From Bacteroidales bacterium (GTDB lineage Bacteria > Bacteroidota > Bacteroidia > Bacteroidales > UBA1715), in the NCBI GenBank assembly GCA_017516865.1, contig JAFXAU010000008.1:58332-122331 (forward strand): a stretch of DNA of 64,000 nt, written 5' to 3'. Below, in pieces: positions 9,462-18,053 of this stretch (positions within the stretch are counted from its first letter, which is position 1; each line of letters begins with the position of its first letter). The position numbers and the translations under genes are program-made. The notes beneath the pieces are model-generated. The model ran no database searches. It was not told the origin of the DNA and saw only the letters and a list, made by a program, of their open reading frames with translations.

Positions 9462-10713
9462 CATACTGATATTCCTAATGTTCTGTTGTATGCAAGGTCT
9501 TTTTGCACAAAGACAGACCACTTCGCCATTTACGCGTTATGGATATGGTGATTTATTCTCAAACTCAACTGCATATAATCAAGCAATGGGAGGAATCGGC
9601 GTAGGACAACAAACGAAAACGCAAATCAACTTCCTTAATCCTGCACATCAATCTTCAGTACAAAAAGAGACATTTCTATTTAACGTCGCCCTCGGAGCGA
9701 ACATCCGACACGCAAAAGAAGAAGACGTTTCGGCAACATTCTCCAGCGTTGGATTGGAATCGTTTTCGATGGCATTCCCTATCATTCCCGACAGATGGGG
9801 TTGTGCAGTAGGGCTTCTGCCGTTCAATAGCGTTGGTTATTCAATGAATTATAAAGATTCGCTCGCCGAATACACCTACACAGGCGACGGAGGTATAAAC
9901 CAAGTTGCATTAAGCACTGGATTACGCATATTCAAAGGATTATCGTTAGGTGTACACACAGCATTTGTATTTGGGACAACCGACTACACTGGCGAAAATA
10001 GTTTTACCGACAATTCCTCGTTCCATGCACGAAAAAGACTTGAATACAAAACCAAAGGATTTCTTTGGAACGTCGGCTTACAATATAATTGGGAGATTAC
10101 TGATGGGAAAACTATCACGGCAGGAACAACATTCCGTAGCGAACAAAGTTTTTCTTACAAACAAACAGAGTATTTCGGCTCATTCTTCACAAACGGGGTA
10201 TTAGAATATCAAAAAGATACGGCAACACTCACCAATTCAGAATCTGACACCGACATACCGTTAGAAATAGCCTTCGGATTGGGTTACAAATTCGACAATC
10301 ACTACAGTTTCGGCATCGACGCAGGCTTGCAAAATTGGGAAGGAATTTCGTGCTACGGAACGACAGATTCAAACTTAAAACAAACCAAATACCTTAAATT
10401 AGGCGGAGAATGGATTCCTGATTACCGTTCGTCAAAATTTTACAAAAAAATGCCCATACGAGTGGGATTTCATTATTCCGACCTACCAATTATATTTACA
10501 TATAATAATGAATACGCCCAAGCAAAAGAATTTGGCTTTACACTCGGTTCGCGCATCCAATCTAAACAGACAAGAAACAACCTGTCGTTTGCCGCAGACT
10601 TCGGTGTGAGAGGCAATTCAAGTTTGGCAAAATCTTTGCAAGAAACCTATTTACAAATAAAATTAAATATAACTTTGCAAGAAGTTTGGTTCACAAAACG
10701 AAAAATTAATTAA
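9448..10713 (+). CDS. Outer-membrane transport-like beta-barrel protein (FadL/OmpP1-like)
   Basis: The 421-residue product has a signal peptide ending near LFAQ (about residue 20), then PFTRYGYGDLFSNSTAYNQAMGGIGVG and a long series of amphipathic strands. This N-terminal pattern is found in Bacteroidota proteins related to the FadL/OmpP1 transport barrels. Its place between coaX and a TPR protein, followed by lptC, is a layout I know from other Bacteroidales, so a general envelope role is likely. No substrate can be assigned. It ends 2 bases before the next ATG. Confidence 0.65.
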   Translation: MRRFNILIFLMFCCMQGLFAQRQTTSPFTRYGYGDLFSNSTAYNQAMGGIGVGQQTKTQINFLNPAHQSSVQKETFLFNVALGANIRHAKEEDVSATFSSVGLESFSMAFPIIPDRWGCAVGLLPFNSVGYSMNYKDSLAEYTYTGDGGINQVALSTGLRIFKGLSLGVHTAFVFGTTDYTGENSFTDNSSFHARKRLEYKTKGFLWNVGLQYNWEITDGKTITAGTTFRSEQSFSYKQTEYFGSFFTNGVLEYQKDTATLTNSESDTDIPLEIAFGLGYKFDNHYSFGIDAGLQNWEGISCYGTTDSNLKQTKYLKLGGEWIPDYRSSKFYKKMPIRVGFHYSDLPIIFTYNNEYAQAKEFGFTLGSRIQSKQTRNNLSFAADFGVRGNSSLAKSLQETYLQIKLNITLQEVWFTKRKIN

Positions 10714-10715
10714 TT

Positions 10716-12038
10716 ATGAAACGAATAGCAAAATTTCTTACAGTCGGTGCTTGTGCAGTTTTTGCACTAAACACGTATGCACAAGAAAAAATCGATTCGG
10801 TATATTGTCAAAAAAATCAGACAGTATATCAACTTCGTTACAAAAACGAATCAAAAACGGGTGAATTCACACCTGAAACATTTGCCGCATGGCGTAACGT
10901 ATTTATGAACTGTCCTACACAGTCCAAAAACATGTACTACCCTCACGGTACGACAATGTTCTCAACTCTGTATAAAAAAGAAAAAGATGCAGCCAAGAAA
11001 AAAGCATACTTGGACACAATCATGATGATTTATGACAAACGTATTGCAAGTTTCGGCGAAGAGTCAAACTACATTGGCAAGAAAGGTGCAGATTTATATT
11101 TGCTCGACAACAGCCAATATGCTCAGGCATACGAATATTGCCGCAAATCTGTCGACGCAATGGGAAACAATGCCGAACCTAAAACAATGTACGTGTGCAT
11201 GCAGACGGCTGTCACTAAATTCCAGAAAAAAGAAATGGAGAAAGGCGACGTCATTCTGCTCTATCAAAAAATTAGAGACGTGTTCGACTTCAACATGGCT
11301 AAATACAAAGACAACGAAAAGAAATACACTCCTTTCGAAAAGATACTTCCGACAATTGACCAATTGTTTTTGAGCATAAAACCGGACTGCAACGATTTGA
11401 TAGCGTTGTTCGAGCCTCAATTCAACGCAAACCCAACCGATGCTGAATTGCTCAAAAAAATTACGGAAAACCTTGGTAAAGAATGTGCTTCGAGCGAACT
11501 TTACTTCAAGGCTGCAATTGAATTGGACAAAATCGAACCATCTGCACAGTCCAAACGTGCAATTGGCGACATGTACGTGGCAAAACGTCAGATTTCACAG
11601 GCTATAAACTACTATAAAGAGTCTATCGAGATGGAAGAAGATGCTTCGAAAAAAGCATATACATATTATAAAATGGCATATAACACAAGCGGTGCGACAG
11701 CAGTTGGATATGCCAATAAAGCATTGTCACTCAATCCGAATTTAGGTTCGGCATATCTTGTAATTGCCAACAAATATGCCGAAAGCGCAAGTTCATGCTC
11801 AAGTGGAGCCGAATATCCAGAATTAGAAAAATGGAAAGTTTACTGGCTCGCATACGATATGTGTCAAAAAGCAAAAGCAGCCGATCCGTCGATTGCTTCG
11901 CAGGCAAACAGCAGTGCAGCAAGCTTCAAATCGCACTTCCCTGACACGGAGTCATTGTTCGGATACAACGTAACTGCGGGTTCAAGCCAAACAGTAGGAT
12001 GTTGGATAAATGCGACAACAACGGCAAAAGTCAAATAA
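10716..12038 (+). CDS. Secreted tetratricopeptide-repeat protein
   Basis: A 440-residue exported protein with a signal peptide ending near NTYAQ (residue 23). The body is alpha-helical with TPR-like pairs: YAQAYEYCRKSVDAMG (about residue 130) and IGDMYVAKRQISQAINYYKESIEMEEDASKKAYTYYKMAYN (about 285-325), then NKALSLNPNLGSAYLVIANKYAES. TPRs mediate protein-protein contacts; the partner is unknown. It belongs to the coaX-lptC gene cluster and its 3' end overlaps the lptC frame by 29 bases if the longest lptC start is used. Confidence 0.7.
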   Translation: MKRIAKFLTVGACAVFALNTYAQEKIDSVYCQKNQTVYQLRYKNESKTGEFTPETFAAWRNVFMNCPTQSKNMYYPHGTTMFSTLYKKEKDAAKKKAYLDTIMMIYDKRIASFGEESNYIGKKGADLYLLDNSQYAQAYEYCRKSVDAMGNNAEPKTMYVCMQTAVTKFQKKEMEKGDVILLYQKIRDVFDFNMAKYKDNEKKYTPFEKILPTIDQLFLSIKPDCNDLIALFEPQFNANPTDAELLKKITENLGKECASSELYFKAAIELDKIEPSAQSKRAIGDMYVAKRQISQAINYYKESIEMEEDASKKAYTYYKMAYNTSGATAVGYANKALSLNPNLGSAYLVIANKYAESASSCSSGAEYPELEKWKVYWLAYDMCQKAKAADPSIASQANSSAASFKSHFPDTESLFGYNVTAGSSQTVGCWINATTTAKVK

Positions 12039-12645
12039 ATTGACAAGCGTAATCAAACATATTATGTATAACAGTATGATGGCAACTGCCGTCATACTGT
12101 TTTTTTCGTGCAGCAACGACTTCGAGAATGTCATAAAAGTTTCGGAATTCGAAAAACTTCCCGAACTAACTGGCGACAATATTCATTTCACCCAAACAGA
12201 ATATGGCAAAAAAGTCATCAGTATTTACACCCCGAAACTCATAGAAAGCAAAAAAGACGACGAGTCGAATGCGAAACAAATGGAATTTCCGCAAGGAATC
12301 AGCGTTTTGCAGTATTCGTCGTATCCAGACACGCTTTCACTTTTGACGGCAAATTATGCAATAAATGATGAAGAAAAAGGCATTTGGGAAGCAAGAGGAA
12401 ATGTCGTTGCCAAAAACGTAAAAAGTCACGAAGAATTAAACACCGAATACCTTGTCTGGGACCAGAAGGAAGGCATAATTTATTCCGACAAAAAAGTTCG
12501 TGTCATCACCCCCGACGACATCATTATGGGAGAAGGATTTTCGTCAGACGACCAATTCACCGAATGGCAAGTGGAAAAAGTCACGGGAATCATCTCGTTC
12601 GACAGCGAAGAAATTGGAGAGAACAATGGAGAAGGAGAAGAATAA
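12010..12645 (+). CDS. lptC: LPS export protein LptC-like lipoprotein
   Basis: Predicted periplasmic bridge component of the Lpt machinery, which carries lipopolysaccharide from the inner-membrane LptBFG complex to LptA. The 211-residue frame has a short hydrophobic stretch ending in a lipobox FFSC; family members in Bacteroidota are often lipoproteins. The body has the LptC pattern: QTEYGKKVISIYTPKL, then LTANYAI, WEARGNVVAKN, EELNTEYLVWD, IYSDKKVRVITPDDIIMGEGFSSDD. The start is uncertain: ATG 12010 gives a basic N-region, ATG 12064 a shorter one. Neighbours match the usual lptC context. Confidence 0.75.
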   Translation: MRQQRQKSNKLTSVIKHIMYNSMMATAVILFFSCSNDFENVIKVSEFEKLPELTGDNIHFTQTEYGKKVISIYTPKLIESKKDDESNAKQMEFPQGISVLQYSSYPDTLSLLTANYAINDEEKGIWEARGNVVAKNVKSHEELNTEYLVWDQKEGIIYSDKKVRVITPDDIIMGEGFSSDDQFTEWQVEKVTGIISFDSEEIGENNGEGEE

Positions 12646-12844
12646 CAACAGATACAATCTTTACCTTTACGTGATGGAATACGCATGGCTTGCGATATCT
12701 CTTTCATCATTATTTACAGCAGGAACCGAGTTTTATTATCATGGATGGGACAACGAATGTCTCAAATTCATAATCCTATTTATATTATCGGGAGCGATGT
12801 ATATTTACCGACGATATAAAAGGAAACACCAAAGCAAAAATTGA
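12626..12844 (+). CDS. Small two-helix membrane protein of unknown function
   Basis: A 72-residue product (start ATG 12626) overlapping the end of lptC by 20 bases. It has a polar start, a first hydrophobic segment (YAWLAISLSSLFTAGT) and a second (CLKFIILFILSGAMYIYRRY) ending in a basic tail, which suggests two membrane helices with both ends in the cytoplasm. I do not recognise a family. Position and overlap suggest it is translated with lptC. In related genomes this slot often holds a CNNM/hemolysin-type gene, which is absent here. Confidence 0.55.
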   Translation: MEKEKNNNRYNLYLYVMEYAWLAISLSSLFTAGTEFYYHGWDNECLKFIILFILSGAMYIYRRYKRKHQSKN

Positions 12845-12871
12845 TTACACATCAAAAATATTTAATTAATC

Positions 12872-12901
12872 ATTGGCAATTCACCTTTTTTATTAACTTT
12901 G
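12872..12901 (+). promoter_or_regulatory. Promoter of the parvulin gene
   Basis: ATTG (12872-12875), an 18-base spacer and TAACTTTG (12894-12901) fit the Bacteroidota TTTG-N18-TAnnTTTG promoter with one mismatch in the -33 element. The ATG at 12938 lies 36 bases beyond. Confidence 0.6.
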
Positions 12902-12937
12902 CCAACTCGAAAATATGAACTTAACAAACTAAATAAT

Positions 12938-15046
12938 ATGGCAGCTATACAATCATTACGAAAGAACTCATGGATTCTAACCATAGTTATCGGATTAGCA
13001 CTTTTAGCATTTATCGTAACGGGACTCGACACATCGTTGTTTAACTCTAAGCAGAGCAACGTCATTGCCGAAATTGACGGAGAGGAATACACGTACGACG
13101 AATACTATTCTGTATACGAAATGTTGGAAAGTCAGCAAAACAATGGCGATATGTCGTATGCACAAAAAGAAGGTATTCACACAAATGCATGGAGAAGTTT
13201 CTTGACTGGCAAATTATTCGAACATTGTTACAAGAATCTTGGATTGAGCACATACAAAGAAAACCTTGGCATTCAAGGACTTTGCGACGATGAAATCGAA
13301 GACATTACAATCGGAGAAAACCCTGATCCTGAATTACAATACTATTTTAGAAACCCACAAACAGGACAATTTGACAAAGACGCTCTTGTAAATGTATTGA
13401 GCAATTTGAACGCATACAAAGAACAAAATCCTGAATTTTACAACAACTGGATTTTATTCGAAAAAGCATTACACGACAACACACTTCGTCGCAAATATGT
13501 CAGCCTTGTTTCTAACGGTGTGTATATGACACAATTGGAAGCACAAGACAATGTTAACAGCAAAAACAAACAATTCGACATCTCTTTTGTAAAAGTTCCA
13601 TACGAAAGTATCGCAGACAGCACTATAACTGTTACCGATAGCGAAATTACAAAGGAATACAAAAAAGTTCGTAAAGAGAAACGTTTCCAACAAGAAGACG
13701 GAGTTTCTCTCGAATATGTTACTTTCGACATTGTACCAACCGAGAACGACATTGCTGCAATAGAAGAAAGTGTTTCGGCAAAAGCCGACGATTTCAAGAA
13801 CAGCAAAAACGACCTGTTGTTCCTCAATCTCAATTCAAGTACGAGATTCAATCCTGAATACTACAAAAAAGGTTCATTGGCTCCAAACCTTGATACATTT
13901 GCATTCTCGGGAAACATAGGAGACATAACACCTGTTTATTTCGAAGACAATTCATACAAAATTGCCAAAATTTCGGATATTCGTCCATGTGCTGACTCTG
14001 CCCGCGTTCGACACATTTTGGTAAATTCAGAAAACGCATACAACACAATTGACAGCCTTAAAACACTCGTTGAAAACGGTGCTGACTTTGCAGCATTGGC
14101 TCGTCAATATTCTGTCGACTCTGTCTCGGCAATCAACGGCGGTATAATTGATTGGTTCAAAGAAGGAGAAATGGTTAAGTCATTCCAAGATTCAAGTTTC
14201 TTCGGCGAAGTTGGCAAATTATATATCGCACCGTCAAATTACGGAGTTCACTTGATTCAAATTTTAAATCAAGGTCCAAAATCTAAGAGAGTTCAACTAC
14301 AGGTATTCTCGAAAGAAGTGACATATTCACAGGCAACTCGTTCAAAAGTGTATCAGAATGCGGTAAAATTCGTTTCAGAGAACAGAACACAGGAACAATT
14401 CAACGCTGCAATCGAAGCAGATCAATCGTTGGTTAAACGTGTGGCAAACAACACAGAAGAAAACCAGAGAGTTATTCCAGGCATTGACGATTCACGTCAG
14501 GTAATTCGTTGGGCACATCAGAACAAAGACAAAGTCGGAGAAGTTTCGGAAATATTCCGTTGCGGAGACAAATTCCTTGTTGCAGTAATCACAGAGGTGA
14601 ATGAAGAAGGTGTCATGCCGCTTGAAAAAGCTAAAGACGCAATCACCGACGACATTAGAATGGAGAAAAAGAAAGCACTTATTCTTGACGAGTTGAAAAA
14701 CATTGATTGTTCGTCATTAGAATCGGTTGCACAAGCAAAAGCATTGAACGTACAAACATCATCGAATCTTTCATTTGCATCGACGAGCGGTCCTGGAATA
14801 GGAATCGAACCAGTTTTATTCGCGACAATGGCACAAGCGGAAAAAGATGTTGTTTCAAAACCAATCGTGGGTGAACGTGGGGTTTATGTTGCCAAAGTGA
14901 CAAACACGACCGACGCAGAAGTTTCTACGATAGAAAACGAAAAAACGACACAAGCACAACGAGCTGCTTCGATGTTCACCAACAACATTTATAAAATATT
15001 GGAAGACAAAGCTGACATTACCGACAACAGAATAAACTTCAACTAA
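12938..15046 (+). CDS. Membrane-anchored parvulin-type peptidyl-prolyl isomerase (PpiD/SurA-like)
   Basis: A 702-residue periplasmic folding factor. From the chosen start (MAAIQSLRKNS) a single N-terminal anchor follows (about residues 11-30), then a SurA/PpiD-type chaperone region and a parvulin domain near residues 350-450 with RVRHILVNS, ADFAALARQYSVDS, GGIIDWFKEGEMV and YGVHLIQI. A long C-terminal chaperone-like portion follows. PpiD-type proteins help newly exported outer-membrane proteins fold. The frame extends upstream but those codons lie inside the promoter. It has its own promoter and a strong terminator. Confidence 0.85.
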   Translation: MAAIQSLRKNSWILTIVIGLALLAFIVTGLDTSLFNSKQSNVIAEIDGEEYTYDEYYSVYEMLESQQNNGDMSYAQKEGIHTNAWRSFLTGKLFEHCYKNLGLSTYKENLGIQGLCDDEIEDITIGENPDPELQYYFRNPQTGQFDKDALVNVLSNLNAYKEQNPEFYNNWILFEKALHDNTLRRKYVSLVSNGVYMTQLEAQDNVNSKNKQFDISFVKVPYESIADSTITVTDSEITKEYKKVRKEKRFQQEDGVSLEYVTFDIVPTENDIAAIEESVSAKADDFKNSKNDLLFLNLNSSTRFNPEYYKKGSLAPNLDTFAFSGNIGDITPVYFEDNSYKIAKISDIRPCADSARVRHILVNSENAYNTIDSLKTLVENGADFAALARQYSVDSVSAINGGIIDWFKEGEMVKSFQDSSFFGEVGKLYIAPSNYGVHLIQILNQGPKSKRVQLQVFSKEVTYSQATRSKVYQNAVKFVSENRTQEQFNAAIEADQSLVKRVANNTEENQRVIPGIDDSRQVIRWAHQNKDKVGEVSEIFRCGDKFLVAVITEVNEEGVMPLEKAKDAITDDIRMEKKKALILDELKNIDCSSLESVAQAKALNVQTSSNLSFASTSGPGIGIEPVLFATMAQAEKDVVSKPIVGERGVYVAKVTNTTDAEVSTIENEKTTQAQRAASMFTNNIYKILEDKADITDNRINFN

Positions 15047-15061
15047 TTATAAACTCTCTAA

Positions 15062-15099
15062 AAAGAATCGTAAGTCGAAAGATTTGCGATTCTTTTTTT
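15062..15099 (+). terminator. Rho-independent terminator after the parvulin gene
   Basis: Arms 15062-15076 and 15081-15095 pair over 15 positions (two G-T wobbles) around a GAAA tetraloop, followed by a run of seven T (15093-15099). It lies 15 bases after the stop codon. Confidence 0.9.
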
Positions 15100-15126
15100 G
15101 TAAGACAAAGAAACTTTGACAATTAT

Positions 15127-15157
15127 ATTGTTTTTGAAAATAAAAAAACTATATTTG
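15127..15157 (+). promoter_or_regulatory. Promoter of the lipoprotein gene
   Basis: ATTG (15127-15130), a 19-base spacer and TATATTTG (15150-15157), the latter an exact TAnnTTTG match, 34 bases before the ATG at 15192. Confidence 0.55.
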
Positions 15158-15191
15158 CCCAATTGTTTTATTTAACGAAAGAATTTTTACT

Positions 15192-15905
15192 ATGAAGAAT
15201 CATATTTCGACAATCATCTGCTTACTAGGATTTGCAGCATTGGTAGTAACCTCGTGTAAGAAAGACGAAGACTGTATAGATTGTAAAGCAAACGACATTA
15301 TTAAAACAACAATACGTTTAGGTAGTGGCGACAGCACAATCACCATTTATCCTGTGATGACACCGAGTAACCACGATATGTGCGATTCAATGGTATACCA
15401 TTCCGTTAAAGGAGCATACGTACGTCCGTATGACGTATATAAATACCAAAAATTATGTTCTGTAGAAGAAGCCATAGATTCTTTGAAAGCTGGAAACGAT
15501 TCAGCATGTCCTTGCCGAAAGAATTTGGATACGATATACAACGACCAAAAGAACTCGTACTTCTACATTGAGAACATCCAAAAATTCCCATACAACAAAC
15601 TGTTAATTAAAACGGTCAAGGATTCAACTCAAATGAGAACATATTTGAACTACGATAACAGAAATGACTTGTTCATTGGCGAGGTTCCTATGGATACAAC
15701 TTTGGGATACTACCAACACAACGACACAAGACCTTTGGCGTCAGGCATATTCGCTTACTATCTTATAATCTACAAAGATGAGATGCACCAGACCATTATA
15801 GGCGACACTATCAAAGGAAAATTTGCTATCGTTCGTAATCCTAAAGTTAAAACTAGAAATTGTAAAGCACAGGCTCACGACGAAGATGATCCATTGCTAA
15901 AATAA
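15192..15905 (+). CDS. Lipoprotein of unknown function
   Basis: A 237-residue protein with a signal peptide and lipobox (VVTSC, Cys22) followed by KKDED, acidic residues often seen after the lipid-modified Cys of surface lipoproteins in this phylum. Several further cysteines occur (CIDC, MCDS, CPC), so disulphides are possible in the periplasm or at the surface. The rest is a mix of short strands with no motif I recognise. It is monocistronic: it has its own promoter, and the next gene has another. Confidence 0.6.
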   Translation: MKNHISTIICLLGFAALVVTSCKKDEDCIDCKANDIIKTTIRLGSGDSTITIYPVMTPSNHDMCDSMVYHSVKGAYVRPYDVYKYQKLCSVEEAIDSLKAGNDSACPCRKNLDTIYNDQKNSYFYIENIQKFPYNKLLIKTVKDSTQMRTYLNYDNRNDLFIGEVPMDTTLGYYQHNDTRPLASGIFAYYLIIYKDEMHQTIIGDTIKGKFAIVRNPKVKTRNCKAQAHDEDDPLLK

Positions 15906-15927
15906 GCAAAAAAATACGGGCAAATCG

Positions 15928-15957
15928 TTTGATTATTAAATATTAAGTGTACATTTG
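15928..15957 (+). promoter_or_regulatory. Promoter of the HU gene
   Basis: TTTG (15928-15931), an 18-base spacer and TACATTTG (15950-15957): a perfect match to the Bacteroidota housekeeping promoter, 61 bases upstream of the HU start. It probably also serves the COX24-like gene. Confidence 0.75.
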
Positions 15958-16018
15958 CACGTCAAAACAAAGACACAATAGAATAACTATAATAATAAAC
16001 TTTTAAAATAAATTAAAA

Positions 16019-16303
16019 ATGACAAAGGCTGATATCGTAAACGAAGTTTCTAAAAAAACAGGAATTGAAAAAGTTGTTGTACAAAAAGCGATAGAATCTT
16101 CGATGGAAGCAATTAAGAAAGCATTAAAAGAAGGTAACAACGTATACTTAAGAGGATTCGGAAGTTTCGTTGTAAAAGAACGTGCTGAAAAAACGGCTCG
16201 TAACATTGCAAAGAATACAACTATCATAATCCCAGCACACAATGTTCCAGCTTTCAAACCAGCTAAAACATTCATCTCTGTTGTAAAAAATAACAATAAA
16301 TAA
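16019..16303 (+). CDS. HU-family DNA-binding protein
   Basis: A 94-residue nucleoid protein that binds and bends DNA as a dimer. The N-terminal helices (MTKADIVNEVSKKTGI...) are followed by VYLRGFGSFVVKERAEKTARN, the start of the DNA-binding beta-arm, with the arm-tip proline in IIIPAHNVPAFKPAKTF. Length and motifs are those of bacterial HU. It is the first gene of a short unit that includes the 29-codon COX24-like gene 18 bases downstream. Confidence 0.93.
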   Translation: MTKADIVNEVSKKTGIEKVVVQKAIESSMEAIKKALKEGNNVYLRGFGSFVVKERAEKTARNIAKNTTIIIPAHNVPAFKPAKTFISVVKNNNK

Positions 16304-16321
16304 ATTTTGGAGGATTAAGTT

Positions 16322-16411
16322 ATGCCAAACGGGAAAAAACATAAACGCCATAAAATGGCTACTCACAAAAGAAAGAAACGTCTAAGAAAGAATCGTCACA
16401 AGAAGAAATAA
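16322..16411 (+). CDS. COX24/AURKAIP1-domain (mS38-like) mini ribosomal protein
   Basis: A 29-codon gene encoding an extremely basic peptide (MPNGKKHKRHKMATHKRKKR, then LRKNRHKKK). The KxKRHKMxTHKRKKRLRKNR pattern is that of the COX24/AURKAIP1 C-terminal domain (DUF1713), the core of mitochondrial ribosomal protein mS38. Bacteroidota carry stand-alone copies of about this size, which I take to be a small ribosome-bound protein. It sits between HU and RNase G, as in other members of the phylum. The high Lys/Arg content agrees with rRNA binding. It is short enough to be missed by automatic calling. Confidence 0.8.
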   Translation: MPNGKKHKRHKMATHKRKKRLRKNRHKKK

Positions 16412-16436
16412 AGCCGTTTTCTTGATTGTATAAAGT

Positions 16437-16475
16437 AAATAATCCATTATTGTGTTTCAATAATGGATTATTTTT
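16437..16475 (+). terminator. AT-rich hairpin before RNase G (terminator or leader structure)
   Basis: Arms 16437-16451 and 16459-16473 pair perfectly over 15 bases around a 7-base loop, followed by a T-run. It lies 26 bases after the COX24-like stop and 15 bases before the RNase G GTG. The stem is nearly all A-T, so it may attenuate rather than fully terminate. Confidence 0.6.
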
Positions 16476-16488
16476 AATAAGGTACGAA

Positions 16489-18042
16489 GTGGGTAAAGAA
16501 ATTATAATTAGAGGCGGAGACAAAGTAGTAGATATTGCATTACTCGAAGATTCCAAATTAATGGAATTTATATCGAGCAGTAATGAGATAAATTATGCCG
16601 TTGGTGATATTTATTTGGCAAAAATTCAAAAAGTCAGACCTTCTCTTAATGCAGTTTTTGTTGAATTAGGATATGAACACGCAGCATTCTTACACTACAA
16701 CGACTTAGGTCCACAATTTTTGTCGCTACATACAACCCTTAAAAACATTATAGCAGGAAAACCTGTTCCTCCATTTGAGGAACTACAGTTACTTCCCGAC
16801 ATCAATAAGAGCGGAAGCGTTTCCGATATTCTTCAGGTAGGCGACTACATTTTAGTGCAAGTCGCAAAAGAACCAATTTCCACAAAAGGTCCGAAATTAT
16901 GTTCCGAAATTTCATTGGCAGGCAGAAACATCATACTTCTACCCTTCTCCAACAAAATATCAATATCGCAGAAAATTGAGTCGAATGACGAACGCAATCG
17001 GCTCCGGAAAATTACAAAAGACCTTATTCCCAAAAATTACGGTGCAATCGTAAGAACTGCAGCAAACGGCTGCGAGGTTTCTGTAATTGAGGAAGAAATC
17101 CGTTCCCTTGTTTCTAAATGGGAAAACATCTTAAAAGCAATAAAAATCGGTCGAGACAAGACACCATATCTTGTACAACGCGAAGTTGACAGAGTTTCGT
17201 CTCTTTTGAGAGACGTTTATTCTCCATCATATACCGATATAATTGTCGAAAACAAAGAGTTGTTCGAAGAAGTCCGCGAATACATTTCGTTGATTGCACC
17301 AGAACAAATCAATACCATACGGTTATACAGCGCAGGTCCTCCTATCTTTGAACAATACGGCATTGAAAGGCAGATAAAAAGTTCTTTCGGAAAAACCGTA
17401 CCAGTTAAAAGCGGAGCTTATCTTATCATAGAAAAAACTGAAGCGCTCCATGTGATTGACGTCAACAGCGGAAACAGAGCCAATGCAGATAGAAATCAAG
17501 AAAGCAATGCTATAGAAGTAAATATCGCTTCGGCTCTTGAAATAGCTCGTCAAATCAGACTTCGCGACCTCGGTGGCATTGTTATTGTAGATTTTATTGA
17601 CATGAAAGAAAACGACAATAAAATCAAATTGTTCGAAACCATGAAAGAGGCCATGGCAGAAGACCGTGCGAAACACAACATTCTACCATTAAGCAAATTC
17701 GGACTCATGCAAATCACAAGGCAACGCGTACGTCCAGAACAGAAAATCAACACGAACGAAAAATGTCCGACTTGCAACGGCACGGGAATCGTCACACCGA
17801 GCATAAACGTCGTTCAAGAAATCGAAAACGAATTAGAATATATTCGGAAAAACACCGGCAATAAAAAGGTGACAATAAAAACACATCCATATATTGCCGC
17901 ATATATCAAAAAAGGGTTATTTTCAATAGAATTCAAATGGAAACGAAAATACGGATTCAACACCCACGTTGTTGCATCGCACGAAAACACGTTCCTTGAA
18001 TATAAATTTGAGACAGACAATAACGAGCCTATATTACTCTAA
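16489..18042 (+). CDS. rng: Ribonuclease E/G family endoribonuclease
   Basis: Endonuclease that cleaves single-stranded AU-rich RNA and matures rRNA. The GTG at 16489 is chosen since it starts the family N-terminus (GKEIIIRGGDKVVDIALLED); longer frames run through a hairpin. Seen in order: an S1-like RNA-binding part (about residues 30-115), the catalytic core with Asp in HVIDVNSG (about residue 321) and in IVIVDFIDM (about 364), and the zinc-link CPTCNGTG (about 425), which joins subunits. Length 517 fits RNase G rather than full RNase E. No degradosome scaffold tail is present. Confidence 0.92.
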   Translation: MGKEIIIRGGDKVVDIALLEDSKLMEFISSSNEINYAVGDIYLAKIQKVRPSLNAVFVELGYEHAAFLHYNDLGPQFLSLHTTLKNIIAGKPVPPFEELQLLPDINKSGSVSDILQVGDYILVQVAKEPISTKGPKLCSEISLAGRNIILLPFSNKISISQKIESNDERNRLRKITKDLIPKNYGAIVRTAANGCEVSVIEEEIRSLVSKWENILKAIKIGRDKTPYLVQREVDRVSSLLRDVYSPSYTDIIVENKELFEEVREYISLIAPEQINTIRLYSAGPPIFEQYGIERQIKSSFGKTVPVKSGAYLIIEKTEALHVIDVNSGNRANADRNQESNAIEVNIASALEIARQIRLRDLGGIVIVDFIDMKENDNKIKLFETMKEAMAEDRAKHNILPLSKFGLMQITRQRVRPEQKINTNEKCPTCNGTGIVTPSINVVQEIENELEYIRKNTGNKKVTIKTHPYIAAYIKKGLFSIEFKWKRKYGFNTHVVASHENTFLEYKFETDNNEPILL

Positions 18043-18053
18043 ATCATATCGAT

